Below the pieces are notes generated by a model. That model was not told where the DNA came from. It made no database searches and worked only from the letters and a program-made list of their open reading frames with translations. This document shows, piece after piece, positions 1 through 10,082 of a stretch of 64,000 nt of DNA. A program made the position numbers and the translations under genes. Position 1 is the stretch's first letter. Every line of letters begins with the position of its first letter. The stretch spans positions 2,169,501 to 2,233,500 of the forward strand of contig NC_092669.1 in NCBI RefSeq assembly GCF_032118995.1. The letters are read 5' to 3'. This DNA is from Asterias amurensis (taxonomy: Eukaryota; Echinodermata; Asteroidea; Forcipulatida; Asteriidae).

Positions 1-1364
1 TAAACAGTCTTCAGCTCCAGAGCTTTTTCGATCGCCCTTGCAACTGCGATGAGACGCCTATCATTCCCAGTGAGACCTTCAATCTGCATTCCAAAGGGCA
101 CCCCACTCCCTCTGACACGCCCACCCGGAATCACAAGGGAGGGGTTGTTGCAAATGTTACCGCAATCCTCATTGTGGGTGATTGCATCTTCCGTAGGGGG
201 CTCGTAGGTGCTGATCAACAGAGGGGGTACTTTATTGGCAGGCATGAGGATGCAGTCGAGTTGGTGATCGTCGAAGTACTTCTTCATATCCTCTCTAAGC
301 TTGTCTCTGGCCGTCATCGCTGCCTGGTAAAGCTCAGGACTGACTGGGTGCTGAACTATAGACTGGAATACCTCTCTGACATCTGGTGATGCTATCTTGT
401 TGACGACTTCTTCAACTGGTACTCTGTGTCCGTGGTGATCCAAGTACTCCTGAAGTCGAGGGATGAGCTCATAGTTTATGGTTGGTAGGAAGTAGCTGCT
501 AAACATCTCAGCAACTCCTGGAACTTCACCTTCGTCTATGATGGTAAAACCTTTGTCTTTGAGCTCTGCCAAGAATTTCTCCGCGTATTCCTGGACCGTA
601 GGGTCTAAACCTTCCCAGAAGTGAGGTCTCGCCACTCCAATTCTAATATCTGCTGGTGTGACGTCATCGAGAGGTTCCTCCCCTGTCATCACGTGATCTA
701 GGATCGCGATATCATTGGCGCACCTTGTGATGGGGCCGACTGAGTCTCTAACATGCGTCATCTTGACGCCGTAGTCAGCCGGCCAACGGCCGCTTGTAGT
801 GCGCAGACCGAAGACTCCATTGAAGGAAGAGGGAATTCGGATTGATCCACCGGTGTCAGTACCGAGGGCAACGGGGACGATATCAGCGGCGACGGCCCCT
901 CCACTTCCACCGCTACTCCCCCCGCAAATGTAGTCAAAGTTGTGAAAGTTGTGGCTATCTCCTGTGTACGGATTGATGGTTGACGCTCCAGCAGCCAGCT
1001 CGTGCATGTTGGTCCTACCAGCGTGGATTGCCCCTGCGTCAAAAAGCCTCTTAGCAACCTCAGCTGTGTGCTTGGGTTTGAGACCAGCTAGACCCGGAGT
1101 ACAAGCTCCAGTCGCCTCTCCTTCTACGTCGATGTTATCCTTTAAGGCGATTAGGATTCCTTCAAGAGGTCGATTGGTCTTGATCTGATACCTGACATCT
1201 GCCTCCTTGGCTTTCTGCAACATCCGCTCTGTATCCATGGAGACGAAGTAGTTGAAAATCTTCAGGTCCTCAGCCCGCTGGATCATCCGCTTAGTATACC
1301 CTTCACACGTCAGGGTACCTTTCTTGAAGCGGTCCAGGAGATCTCCGATTGTAAGACGATACAT
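1..1364 (-). CDS. Amidase-signature hydrolase, copy 1 (3' end at or just past the window edge)
   Basis: Predicted amide hydrolase of the amidase signature family, closest in pattern to bacterial mandelamide/indoleacetamide hydrolases. The minus strand reads open from ATG at 1364 to the window edge. The catalytic triad is visible: Lys75 (ALKDN), cis-Ser150 (GGSSGGSGG) and nucleophile Ser174 (GTDTGGSIR). The spacings of 75 and 24 residues match those of the family member FAAH. Relative to copies 2 and 3 the C-terminal part differs: about 25 residues (near 167-225) read STYEPPTEDAITHNE instead of the SAFDTDPTLL version and are two codons shorter in frame. The stop codon of copies 2 and 3 is AAG here, so four more codons lead to a TA- at position 1 that is probably a stop. 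A 3' splice site (CTTTGCAG) sits 23 nt before the ATG, implying a 5'-UTR intron. The substrate is unknown. The family call is firm; horizontal origin is inferred. Confidence 0.9.
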   Translation of the reverse strand, partial: MYRLTIGDLLDRFKKGTLTCEGYTKRMIQRAEDLKIFNYFVSMDTERMLQKAKEADVRYQIKTNRPLEGILIALKDNIDVEGEATGACTPGLAGLKPKHTAEVAKRLFDAGAIHAGRTNMHELAAGASTINPYTGDSHNFHNFDYICGGSSGGSGGAVAADIVPVALGTDTGGSIRIPSSFNGVFGLRTTSGRWPADYGVKMTHVRDSVGPITRCANDIAILDHVMTGEEPLDDVTPADIRIGVARPHFWEGLDPTVQEYAEKFLAELKDKGFTIIDEGEVPGVAEMFSSYFLPTINYELIPRLQEYLDHHGHRVPVEEVVNKIASPDVREVFQSIVQHPVSPELYQAAMTARDKLREDMKKYFDDHQLDCILMPANKVPPLLISTYEPPTEDAITHNEDCGNICNNPSLVIPGGRVRGSGVPFGMQIEGLTGNDRRLIAVARAIEKALELKTV

Positions 1365-1387
1365 CTTGAACAAAATTTCAGCAAAAC

Positions 1388-2560
1388 CTGCAAAGAATTG
1401 GGCAAGATGTTTAGACACCATTCAGCCACTGGCAAGGATATTTTACACACACAGAGTATTATTATTTTAATCACATTAGTTTTCATGACCAACAAATAGT
1501 TAATGACTTGACGTTTCGACCCTTGCAGAGTCTTTCTCGAAGGCTCAAGTTTCCATGACTTCAACTCAATATCTTTTAGCGCAAATGATACAATAGTGTC
1601 TTAAGCTTTGCATGGTGTGGGAAGAGAATAAACTATACATAAATATTAAACTTGTGGGTACAGCCATTATGTATAAACCACACCCTTGCTCTTTTCAGAG
1701 CCAACACTCATACAAAGAGATGTACACATGGTTATAATACCCGCAAGTTTACAATTAACTATATTTTCGTCCGATTGCTATGCAAAATAATTATGTGTAT
1801 TTTGACTGTACAGCGATTTGAAATAGTGATAAAGCGCTTTATAACTGCAGTTAAGTTAAAATGGTTGTAGTTGGGACATAGTAGAAATATAGAGAGTTGT
1901 TTTTATCATCTAAAAAAAAATATGCGCAGGTATAGGCCAAACTGTCAATAATAAAAGATTATCCTTTTGACCATGACGAGTGATCACATTGCATTGAAAA
2001 GATTATTGTTGTTGCTTTGGTTTTTTTTTTTTAAGGTTGAACTTACCTTACAAATGGACAGACTTTCAGCTTCTGACAAGTCGTGCACAGAGTTTAGGGT
2101 TAGTGATCGTCACAATAAGGTATCGCGTATTGTTAACGTAAGGTAACGTACAAACGTAACGTAACGTAACGTAACGTAACTCAGCAAATCACACCACCGG
2201 TGTCTTTATTCAGTTCTCATTAGCCCTCTTCACACGAGCGCTGATAACCAACGTCCTACTGCGATAAAATTGCACCGATCGGCCGTGTGAAACCACTCTA
2301 ATTTATACAATTCAAACACCGCGAGGCAGTATGTTCTCACACTGGGGTGTTGCCTAAACCCCTCAAATAATGCTACAGGATTCCCATTTACTGACAGTTC
2401 CGGTCCGTTTGTTGTTTGCAATCAACCATGGCATCAGTGTGCACTGACAATGTAAACTGATAACCATTCTAATCCAGATACGTCTTTATCGTCCGGGTGG
2501 TAAGAGCACGTGATTGTGAATTATGCAAAATATGTTTAGATATAGCTCAAATAATAATAA
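1388..2560. other. Non-coding stretch upstream of amidase copy 1
   Basis: This must hold the 5' intron, any non-coding first exon and the promoter of copy 1, but no donor or TATA box stands out. Around 1508-1556 (minus) lies a GAGAAAGAC...GTCGAAACGTC motif also seen near 25840. A short GTAAC array lies at 2138-2182. No other gene is seen. Confidence 0.4.
2138..2182. repeat. GTAAC pentanucleotide array
   Basis: The unit GTAAC is repeated with slight variation, with a clean run of about five units near 2156-2180. It is a simple microsatellite in non-coding DNA. Confidence 0.8.
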
Positions 2561-2574
2561 CAATACACGGTTTT

Positions 2575-2906
2575 TATATAGCGCTTTTTCACGGGGTGTC
2601 TCAAAGCGCTTCCGACATTATTTCCCCTGGTCACTGGGCCTTAAATCATCCCTAAAACCATCTCAGCTCCCTGGGGAGTATACAGCCTGTGCGACAATTA
2701 TATGCGCTACATGGCTAAACCAATCACAAGAACCATCTCTGCCCTCACAGGTACCCATTTACCCCTGGGTGGAGAGAAGCAATTATAGTTAAGTGTCTTG
2801 CTCAGGGACACAAGTGTCACGACCTGGATTCGAACCCACACTCTGTTGAACAGAAGCATCAGAGCTTGAGTTCGGTGCTCTTATCCACTCGGCCACGACA
2901 CCCTCA
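2575..2906 (-). mobile_element. tRNA-derived SINE (SINE-A), nearly full length
   Basis: Read on the minus strand, the element begins with a tRNA-Leu/Ser-like head having an A box (TGGCCGAGTGG) and a B box (GGTTCGAATCC). A body with the sub-motif TGAGCAAGACACTTAAC and a 3' part containing AAAGCGCTATATAAA follow. Related heads occur at 31130-31620, 37200-37380, 37576-37895, 45110-45300 and 54700-54800. It is a non-autonomous retroelement, so RNA polymerase III promoter activity is possible but unproven. Confidence 0.75.
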
Positions 2907-3129
2907 AAGTCTCCTTTTATGGTGTTTGAATAACACTATTAAAAGCTCACACCATCAGTGAATTACTTTATTCCTCTGTCAATTCAAAGTCTATTTTATT
3001 AATTTTTGGACTCATCATGTGTATTGGTTTGGTCAATTTTATTTAGTCTATCCCCTTGTTTACTATTAATTGGAATTATTTGTTGTATGAACGGGAAACA
3101 AAACAAAACAAACCAGAACACGTATTTTA

Positions 3130-3305
3130 AAAGCACTGGACACTCTTGGTAATTATATACTCAAAATTAATTAATGTTAGCATAAAAACTAATGACAACG
3201 ATCAATGGAGAGCTGCTGATAGTATAAAACATTGTGAGAAACGGCTCCCTCTGAAGTAACGTAGTTTTTGAGAAAGAGGTACTTTTTTTCACTCAAATAT
3301 TAAAA
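3130..3305 (+). mobile_element. F1 TTAA foldback element, 5' half
   Basis: Diverged left half of the F1 family (terminal motif GGCAGTGGACACTATTGG, here GCACTGGACACTCTTGG). It shows the family's internal block with AACATTGTGAGAAACGGC and GAGAAAGAGGTA, then loses similarity. A run of 16 G follows at about 3409-3424. Confidence 0.6.
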
Positions 3306-3597
3306 CACCCCATCCCCATTATGACGCGAACTATACAAACTAGCATACTTCTGGGAAGCGCCCTCTGTTGAATCCCACTGCTACCTCCAGCCTATGTTAA
3401 ATTCCAAGGGGGGGGGGGGGGGGGAGGGGACATAGGCGCTCTTCAAAACCATGTCTTTGGCTTTGGATTCGCAGCTCAGCTTAGCTTGGCCCGCGGTTGT
3501 TTTTGACAATTTGCGCGTGCTTTGCGTACGCACTTGGGGCTTCAGCTCAGACGAGAAGACGGTTTGGGATTTGTTTTCTGGGATAAATAGCAGGGGC

Positions 3598-3825
3598 CAA
3601 TTTCATAGAGCTGCTTAGGCAAAAAATTTGCTTAAGCGCGAAAATAGCTCGCTTATTTTACACATGTTACTGGCCAAAATGTCATGCCATATACATTGCT
3701 TATGACTAGTATTTAGCTGTTGTTTACTTAGCATAACAATTGAGTGGAGTCTTGGCCGGTAATCTGATTTTACTAAGCAATGAATTTTTTGCTTAAGCAA
3801 AAGCAGCTATATGAAATTGGGCCCA
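3598..3825. mobile_element. F3 palindromic element (AATTTCATAGAGCTGCTTAAGC family)
   Basis: A foldback with ends CCAATTTCATAGAGCTGCTT and GCAGCTATATGAAATTGGGC. The family is non-coding and dispersed through the window (about 9003, 12010, 29630, 35320, 36780, 42157, 46495, 55520). It carries an internal tract of TTAGCATAACAATTGAGTGG type. Confidence 0.75.
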
Positions 3826-3829
3826 TATA

Positions 3830-4445
3830 ATATTCAAAATGGTTGACCTACCAAAAATTTAAAAGAAACCTGAAGTTTATAGTTGTCATAGTTGTCTGAA
3901 AATGTATTTGATTTTTTTTTTTTTTTTTTTTTTAATCTTAGGGATATTTATTATTTAGCATTGGTTGCTGTATAACAGCCCAACTCGATTTCAATTCTTT
4001 TTAACATAAATCCTTGTTCAACTAAGGGCAGCCCATTTCAAAGTTTCTTATGCATTTTTATTATTTCTTTTGTACATTACATGTCCCATCATCTTTTTTT
4101 TTTATTTATTTATTTATTTTTTTTTTTTTTTATACACTTTCATCTATTTTTATGGTAAAAACATGATTTCTGTACTTGCTTTTACTCAAAATATCTGAAG
4201 AAAAAAAATCTGATTCAACGATATTTTTTATATATTATACTGGAACAACTACAGATCTCAAACAGCCGGCTACATGTACCATAATATTATTGTCACATTT
4301 TTCTAGAACACTTGAACAAGACCTGTTGGATACATACTATTCTGTCAAGTCACTGTTAATTTACAATTCTCATGTTATACTTATAGTTATTTTCATCCAT
4401 CGCTATCTTTGTCTAGTCTCAACTGTCGTCTTTAATTTTGATATT
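3830..4445. other. AT-rich low-complexity stretch
   Basis: Contains T runs at about 3910-3933 and 4095-4132, including TTTA repeats. No gene, splice-framed ORF or inverted repeat was found here. Confidence 0.5.
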
Positions 4446-4449
4446 TGTG

Positions 4450-4647
4450 TAGACTTGTGGACAACTCGTTAATGGTCCCACGAGTTGCAGCGGTGCTCCT
4501 CCAGATCACTGCTCTCGCGCGAACTGTTGCCCGACTAATGATATGGGGAGTAGAACGTGTCGGGCAACCAGCAGTTCGCGCAACGAGAGCGCCGCCACAA
4601 CTCGACTATCTGACCGCGGGATCATTAACGACTTGTCCCCAAGTCTA
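4450..4647. mobile_element. GC-rich foldback element, about 198 bp
   Basis: The left arm begins AGACTTGTGGACAACTCGTT and the right arm ends AACGACTTGTCCCCAAGTCT. Inner arms GCGCGAACTGTTGCCCGAC and GTCGGGCAACCAGCAGTTCGC pair around a short loop. It is much richer in GC than its surroundings. The short ORF across it is a by-product of the palindrome. Confidence 0.75.
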
Positions 4648-4855
4648 ATAATAAGTGTGTGTAATCAGGGAGGTAGAATTCTACCTCCAGAGTGTAATGT
4701 TGTGTGATATTGTCCCCGTGGTGTCTTTTCAAAAGGGATCAAGTGAGTTCTTTTGTGCTTCACTTTTTTTCTTTCCATGCTGGCTCAATTTTCATCTGCT
4801 GTTTACCAAGTTTCAATAATCTATTTTATTGTTTAATAAATTATTTAATTGGTAA

Positions 4856-5207
4856 TATTGTCAAAGACCAGTCTTCTCAATTGGTGTATCTCAACATAAT
4901 TATGCACAAAATAAAAAACCTGTGAAAATTTGAGCTCAATATATTGGTCGTTGAAGTTGCGAGATAATAATGAAAGAAAAAAAACAACCTCGCCACGCGA
5001 AGTTGTGTGCTTTCAGATGTTTGATTTCGAGACCTCAAAATCTAATTCCGGGGTCTCGAAATCAAAATCGTGGAAAATTACTTCTTTCTTGAAAACCACG
5101 TTACTTCAGAGGGAGCCGTTTCTCGCAATGTGTATACTATTAACCTCTCCCTATAACTCGTTACCAAGTAAGGTTTTATGCTAATAACCATTTTGAGTAA
5201 TTATAGT
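4856..5207 (-). mobile_element. F1 TTAA foldback element, nearly full length
   Basis: Reverse-oriented F1 copy containing ATTTTCACAGG/TGTGAAAATTTGAGCTC, the central palindrome TTTCGAGACCTCAA...GGGGTCTCGAAAT and CTTCAGAGGGAGCCGTTTCTC. Both terminal repeats are eroded, so target duplications cannot be checked. Confidence 0.75.
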
Positions 5208-5559
5208 TTCCACTGCGAGTTTTAGTGTGGTACACACTATCAATAGCCCCCTCAACCTTGTGTGCGTTGCGGCTTGTAATGACGTCACACAGTCGTTTTG
5301 GGTCAATAGGTTCGAATTATAATTATGATAAGATGGATCAAAGGTTCAAACCATAGAGTAAGAGGAAATAATTCTTTTATTGGTTGACCTCCCTTGTTGC
5401 GCGGTGGATCGACAGGCACTGAGCCACCGTTGATTTCGTCGATCGTACGGTAGCCTCTAGCTCTCTCACCAACGACTCGCAGTCCCAAAGTCTTCCCACC
5501 TGGATTGTAGGTAAGTACTAAGACCCAATTTCATGGAGCTGCTTAAGCAAAATTGTTGC

Positions 5560-5943
5560 TTAAAGGCAGTGGACACTAATTGGTAATTACTCAAAATAAT
5601 TGTTAGTATAAAACCTTACTTGATAACGAGTAATGGGGAGAGGTTGACGCTGTAAAACGTAGTGAGAAACGGCTCGACTTCTGACGTGACGTAGTTTTCG
5701 TGAAAGAAGTAATTTTTCCACGAATTTGATTTCGAGACCTCAAGTTTAGAATTTGAGGTCCCGAAATCAAGCATCTCAAAGCACACAACTTCATGTGACA
5801 AGAGTGTTTTTTCTTTCATTATTATCTCGCATCTTCGACGACCAATTGAGCTCAAATGTTTACAGGTTTGTTATTTTATGCATAATGTTGAGATACACCA
5901 ACTGTGAATACTAGTCTTTGACAGGTACAATAGTGTCCACTGT
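5560..5943 (+). mobile_element. F1 TTAA foldback element, unit A copy
   Basis: Begins TTAAAGGCAGTGGACACT and ends AATAGTGTCCACTGTA, with the central palindrome of CTCAAGTTTAGAATTTGAGG type. Its partner in unit B (12054-12808) is interrupted by an F2 element, so this copy shows the empty site. Confidence 0.85.
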
Positions 5944-6261
5944 ACAGAAGTTTGTACAAAGACTGGTGTTTTGATAACTACCTATATTGACTAATCTGGT
6001 CCGTGTCATCGTCATTTTGTCCTTGTCGTGTCCTATAGTCCCTGGTTGTCACAAGGACATGTACAAACGCAGTATGCTTATAACTGTTTTCCCTGCATGT
6101 TGACTTGCATGCTAATTACACTCGATATTATATTCTGTTTGAATATTCTTGACATTTTTTTATATTGAATTATGCCGTACCCATCTTTTCATAATTTGTT
6201 TTCAACTGTATATATATGTTTAATTGTCATTGTCAACATGGAATATACAGAATTGAATTGA

Positions 6262-6700
6262 ATTGAATTTAGTCCTTCGGAGAAAAATACCGAATCCGAC
6301 CGCCATTTTGTTCATTCTTCATGATGCAAAACATAATCATCATAAAAAAAGGAGATTAGTTTTGTTTGCCTCGTCTTTCTGGAAGTCAGTGGTTGGATCT
6401 CGGTTTATGTTAATTGTGGGTTATTTTTGCTGCCGAGGGCAGAATCAATTTATCTAAAAATGGTAATGGGAGAGTTCCTTCGGGAAAAAATACCGAAAAC
6501 CGACCGCCATTTTGAAAACCTACTGCCATTTTGAAAACCGACCGCCATTTGTTAATTCTTCAAGGCTCTAAAACAATCACCTCAAAAAAACAAGGGACTA
6601 TTTTTTTTTGCGTCGGCATTATGGAAGTCAGATGGTGGTTGGATCCGGAAACTCACTGTGGGTAATCTTACTTTTTTTACCAAGGGCAAACTCAGTAGAT
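6262..6700 (+). repeat. Diverged tandem duplication of about 200 bp
   Basis: Two adjacent segments share CCTTCGG-GAAAAATACCGAA, GACCGCCATTTTG, GGAAGTCAG-TGGTTGGATC and CCGAGGGCAGA-type motifs. Unit B retains only the first. It is non-coding and may be a decayed element. Confidence 0.5.
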
Positions 6701-6929
6701 TGCCTATAGTATACAAAAGCCTTTTTATAAAACAGGTATTGCAATTTTTATTTTTTTATTTATTTTTTTTTATGTGAAAACCTTGCATGCTGCAATGATT
6801 ATTATTATTCAGCGGGAAAACAAGCCCAGAGCGTTTGTAATGCAAAAACAATGTGTCGGGCGGCCATTAAAAAAAAAAATAAAAATAAAAATCCTCATTT
6901 CATTTTTTTAAAAAGGGAGGATGCAGAAA

Positions 6930-7300
6930 AAAACAGATTTAGACTGGGTCGCTGTCTTTAAAGACAGATACATGCAACTCAGATCCAGTGATTTCATTTC
7001 GATACAATTATATCATTTGATAAAATATGCAGTGACTAAAAGCTACCGTAGCTGGGTTTGTGTTGATTGGTCTGAGGTCACCTCGATTGACCAATCAAAA
7101 CAGTACATGTACATGCATGTGGCTGTACTTGCATGTGGATGTACTTGCATGTGGATGTTGGTGTAGAATTTGTGCGTATCTCCATGTGAAATGAATGTAG
7201 GTCAAAGGTGAATCTACACGCCGGCTTTGAGGCCGGTCTCTGGCGTTATTCACGAGCCTCGAAGTGTGACGTCAGTTGTTCTGGCTACCCGAGATTCTGT
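6930..7300 (+). promoter_or_regulatory. Amidase copy 2 upstream block with CRE-like site
   Basis: Conserved upstream of copies 2 and 3 (16210-16570). It contains two CATGTGGATGTACTTG-type repeats, the inverted pair CCGGCTTTGAGGCCGG and the palindrome TGACGTCA in GAAGTGTGACGTCAG, a cAMP-response-element type site about 290 bp before the ATG. A related block lies near DENND2 (58390-58640), so it may be repeat-derived. Promoter function is inferred only. Confidence 0.4.
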
Positions 7301-7563
7301 CGTCTCATGGGAAAATAATATGGGGCGGAAAATATTGATTCAAAAGAGGGAGCTATAGAAGTAGTCTGTACACAGACCGTCATTTTTTTTTTTTTTTTTT
7401 TTGGGGGGGGGGGACAAAATCTTCTGTCACACATGCAGTAAAGTTTGTGATTGGAAGACTAATATTTTACTCATGTGAAATTCTTGCCTGTGAACGATCA
7501 TAATAGAATGTAACTTATCATCTTGACCAATTCTTTGCAGGTTTTTTGTGAGGAGTTTTCAAG

Positions 7564-8925
7564 ATGTATCGTCTTACAATCGGAGATCTTCTGGACCGTT
7601 TCAAGAAAGGTACCCTGACGTGTGAAGGGTATACTAAGCGGATGATCCAGCGGGCTGAGGACCTGAAGGTTTTCAACTACTTCGTCTCCATGGATACAGA
7701 GCGGATGTTGCAGAAAGCCAAGGAGGCAGATGCCAGGTATCAGAGCAAGACCAATCGACCTCTTGAAGGTATCTTAATCGCCATAAAGGATAACATCGAC
7801 GTAGAAGGAGAGGCGACTGGAGCTTGTACGCCGGGTCTAGCTGGTCTCAAACCCAAGCACACAGCTGAGGTTGCTAAGAGGCTTTTTGATGCAGGGGCAA
7901 TCCACGCTGGTAGGACCAACATGCATGAGCTAGCATTTGGGGTGTCGACCATCAATTCGTACACGGGAGATAGTCACAACTTTCACAACTTTGACTATAC
8001 TTGCGGGGGGAGTAGCGGTGGAAGTGGAGGGGCCGTCGCCGCTGATATCGTCCCCGTTGCCCTCGGTACTGACACCGGTGGATCAATCCGAATTCCCTCT
8101 TCCTTCAATGGTGTCTTCGGTCTGCGCACCACCAGTGGGCGTTGGCCGGCTGACTACGGCGTCAAGATGTCGCATGTTCGTGACTCAGTTGGACCCCTCA
8201 CAAGGAGCGCCAATGACATCGCGATCCTAGATCACGTGATGACAGGGGAGGAACCTCTCGATGACGTCACACCAGCAGAGATTAGAATTGGAGTGGCAAG
8301 ACCTCACTTCTGGGAAGGTTTAGACCCTGCGGTCCAGGAATATGCGGAGAAATTCTTGGCAGAACTTAAAGACAAAGGTTTTATCATCATAGACGAAGGT
8401 GAAGTGCCAGGAGTTGCTGAGATGGTTGAAAAATACATCATGCCTACCGTCAACTATGAGCTGATTCCTCGACTGGAGGAGTATATGGAGCACCATGGTC
8501 ACAAAACTACAGTCGAGGAGGTCTTCAACAAGATAGCCTCACCAGATGTTAAAGAGCTCTTCAAGGATACAATGAAGAACCCAGTCAGTCCTGAGCTTTA
8601 CCAGGCAGCGATGACGGCCAGAGACAAGCTTAGAGAGGACATGAAGAAGTACTTCGAGGATCACCGACTTGACTGCATCCTCATGCCTGCCAACAAGATA
8701 CCCCCGGCGTTGATCAGCGCATTTGACACGGATCCCACTCTGCTGATGGCGGTCCTCCAAAACTTTGACTGCGGTAACATTTGCAACAACCCATCCCTTG
8801 TGATTCCGGGTGGGCGTGTCAGAGGGAGCGGGGTGCCCTTTGGAATGCAGATTGAAGGCCTCACTGGGAATGATAGGCGTCTCATCGCAGTTGCAAGGGC
8901 GATCGAAAAAGCTCTGGAGCTGTAG
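7564..8925 (+). CDS. Amidase-signature hydrolase, copy 2
   Basis: Full-length 453-residue amidase of bacterial mandelamide/indoleacetamide hydrolase type, predicted to cleave a small amide to acid and ammonia. The substrate is unknown. Catalytic residues are Lys75 (AIKDN), cis-Ser150 in GGSSGGSGGAVAA and nucleophile Ser174 in GTDTGGSIRIP. Downstream is the family block RDSVGPLTRSANDIAILD. No signal peptide or membrane segment is seen, so it is likely cytosolic. The ATG has A at -3. A 3' splice site (TTCTTTGCAG, ending 7540) lies 23 nt upstream, implying a 5'-UTR intron. Copy-specific features are His121 and residues about 282-315 (EMVEKYIMPTV, YMEHHGHKTTV), which copies 1 and 3 lack. The first AATAAA downstream is at 9629, beyond two repeats. 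About 450 residues is near the usual length of the family. Confidence 0.95.
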   Translation: MYRLTIGDLLDRFKKGTLTCEGYTKRMIQRAEDLKVFNYFVSMDTERMLQKAKEADARYQSKTNRPLEGILIAIKDNIDVEGEATGACTPGLAGLKPKHTAEVAKRLFDAGAIHAGRTNMHELAFGVSTINSYTGDSHNFHNFDYTCGGSSGGSGGAVAADIVPVALGTDTGGSIRIPSSFNGVFGLRTTSGRWPADYGVKMSHVRDSVGPLTRSANDIAILDHVMTGEEPLDDVTPAEIRIGVARPHFWEGLDPAVQEYAEKFLAELKDKGFIIIDEGEVPGVAEMVEKYIMPTVNYELIPRLEEYMEHHGHKTTVEEVFNKIASPDVKELFKDTMKNPVSPELYQAAMTARDKLREDMKKYFEDHRLDCILMPANKIPPALISAFDTDPTLLMAVLQNFDCGNICNNPSLVIPGGRVRGSGVPFGMQIEGLTGNDRRLIAVARAIEKALEL

Positions 8926-9002
8926 ACTGTTTAAAACCATCGAGAAAGGACCACAAAAGGAGTTTGAACTTCCCGGGCTACTGAGCATGTTACATAATGC
9001 AG

Positions 9003-9560
9003 ACACCCCAGGGCCAAATTTCATAGAGCTGCTTAAGTACAAAACTTTGCTTAAGCGAAAAAATTCTTATAAATATATATTGGTTTGCGGTAACACCATG
9101 TGTGTATATCTACTTGCCAGGTAGAGTTGTTCTTAGGGAACTGTCTTGCTTTATTCTACTGCCGTGGAGTAGAAAATCGGAGGTTCGGGAGACTTCTCAG
9201 TTCTGAAAAGAACTGTCCTGCTTTATAACTATTACCAGGGCGGATGGTATAGAAATTTGACTGGACTACTACTTTAGCTTATAGGATCGTAATAACTGTA
9301 CTGCCGCGGAGTCAGTTCGGAATTGGTCTCAACGTTTCGACTAGCTTGCTCTAGTCATCTTCAGGAGACTTCTTGCTTAGTAAAATCAGATTACTGGCCA
9401 AGACTCCACTCAATTGCTATGCTAAGTAAACAACAGCTAAATACCAGTCACAAGCAATGTGTATTGCATGACATTTTGGCCAGTAACATTTGTAAATCAA
9501 GCGTCCTACTTTCGTGCTTTAGCAAAATTTTTGCTTAAGCAGCTCCATGAAATTGGCCCC
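9003..9560. mobile_element. F3 palindromic element split by an insertion
   Basis: Left end CCAAATTTCATAGAGCTGC at 9003 and right end GCAGCTCCATGAAATTGG near 9560. The middle (about 9062-9370) is foreign to the family, as comparison with 3598-3825 shows. It lies in the presumed 3' flank of amidase copy 2. Confidence 0.7.
9062..9370 (-). mobile_element. Inserted repeat with a hammerhead-like hairpin at one end
   Basis: Foreign DNA inside the F3 element. It contains the direct motifs GAACTGTC(T/C)TGCTTTAT twice and ACTGCCG(T/C)GGAGT twice, which suggests a partly tandem structure. Its right end on the minus strand (9370 to 9323) reads GTCTCCTGAAGA, then a 6-bp stem GACTAG/CTAGTC, then GAAACGTTGAGAC. 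The resemblance to hammerhead ribozymes of Penelope-like elements or retrozymes is an inference from motif shape. Confidence 0.4.
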
Positions 9561-9737
9561 TGGTGGTATGCCCATGACCAAATCACTAGGACCGCACGCT
9601 GGGACAACTGACCATAGAGAAAGGACCTAATAAACATTTCTCTATTGTCTCACAATGTCAATACAAACAGTTGCACTATGCTTATCAAAATGTTGTAGTT
9701 TTGGGTGAGTTTGGGGGGTTCAGCTGTGGCATGACAA

Positions 9738-10075
9738 TAGACCTTATGCACATGACGTCATTTCAGTAGGGCGCCCTCACCTAGAGGTCAAAAGGAGGTT
9801 GTTCATTGGCCAGTCCTGTGCGCCGCGCGTACAAATCTGTGCGTTTCGATTCTTTCGTCACCGTTTTTCCACTAAGATGGCCGCTGGATGACGTCAATGC
9901 ATAAGGTCTATTTGAAAAACGCGCACGTGACGTCATTTGAATAGGGCGCACTCGGCTAGAGGTCAAACGATGGTTGCTCATTGGCCCATAAAACTCTGCG
10001 CAGATGTGCGTTTACCGATGTTGCACCACTGTTTTTACTTCTAAGATGGCGGCCTGCTGCTGACGTCACTGCATA
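9738..10075. mobile_element. Foldback element (TAGACCTTATGCA ends) plus a related second unit
   Basis: 9738-9910 has perfect 13-bp inverted ends, TAGACCTTATGCA and TGCATAAGGTCTA. The adjoining 9911-10075 is a diverged direct repeat sharing GTGACGTCATTT-AATAGGGCGC, CTAGAGGTCAAA and GACGTCA-TGCATAA. Both carry TGACGTCA-like sites and a CCAAGATGGC/TAAGATGGC motif. Confidence 0.65.
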
Positions 10076-10082
10076 AAAGTTC

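Larger units (their letters stand above)
5452..8937 (+). repeat. Segmental duplication, unit A (carries amidase copy 2)
   Basis: This block recurs as 11943-18226. Similarity begins at GTAGCCTCTAGCTCTCTCAC and ends just after the amidase stop (TAGACTGTTTAA). Between 6461 and about 6765 the two units differ: unit A has a second, diverged copy of the 6262-6460 segment, while unit B has about 2.7 kb of other sequence. It is flank-inclusive DNA duplication, not retroposition, because the upstream intron and promoter region are included. Confidence 0.85.

Noticed and set aside
758-1057. ORFs opposite or out of frame with the amidase copies (also 7740-7964, 8539-9042, 17031-17255, 17830-18176)
   Set aside because: They recur at the same place in all three copies as shadows of the real frame and show no independent coding signal or start context.
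5616-5855. Recurring ORF containing EVSKSNSWK in many places (also 27246, 42600, 50111, 56608)
   Set aside because: It is a frame through the central palindrome of the F1 foldback element, not a gene family.
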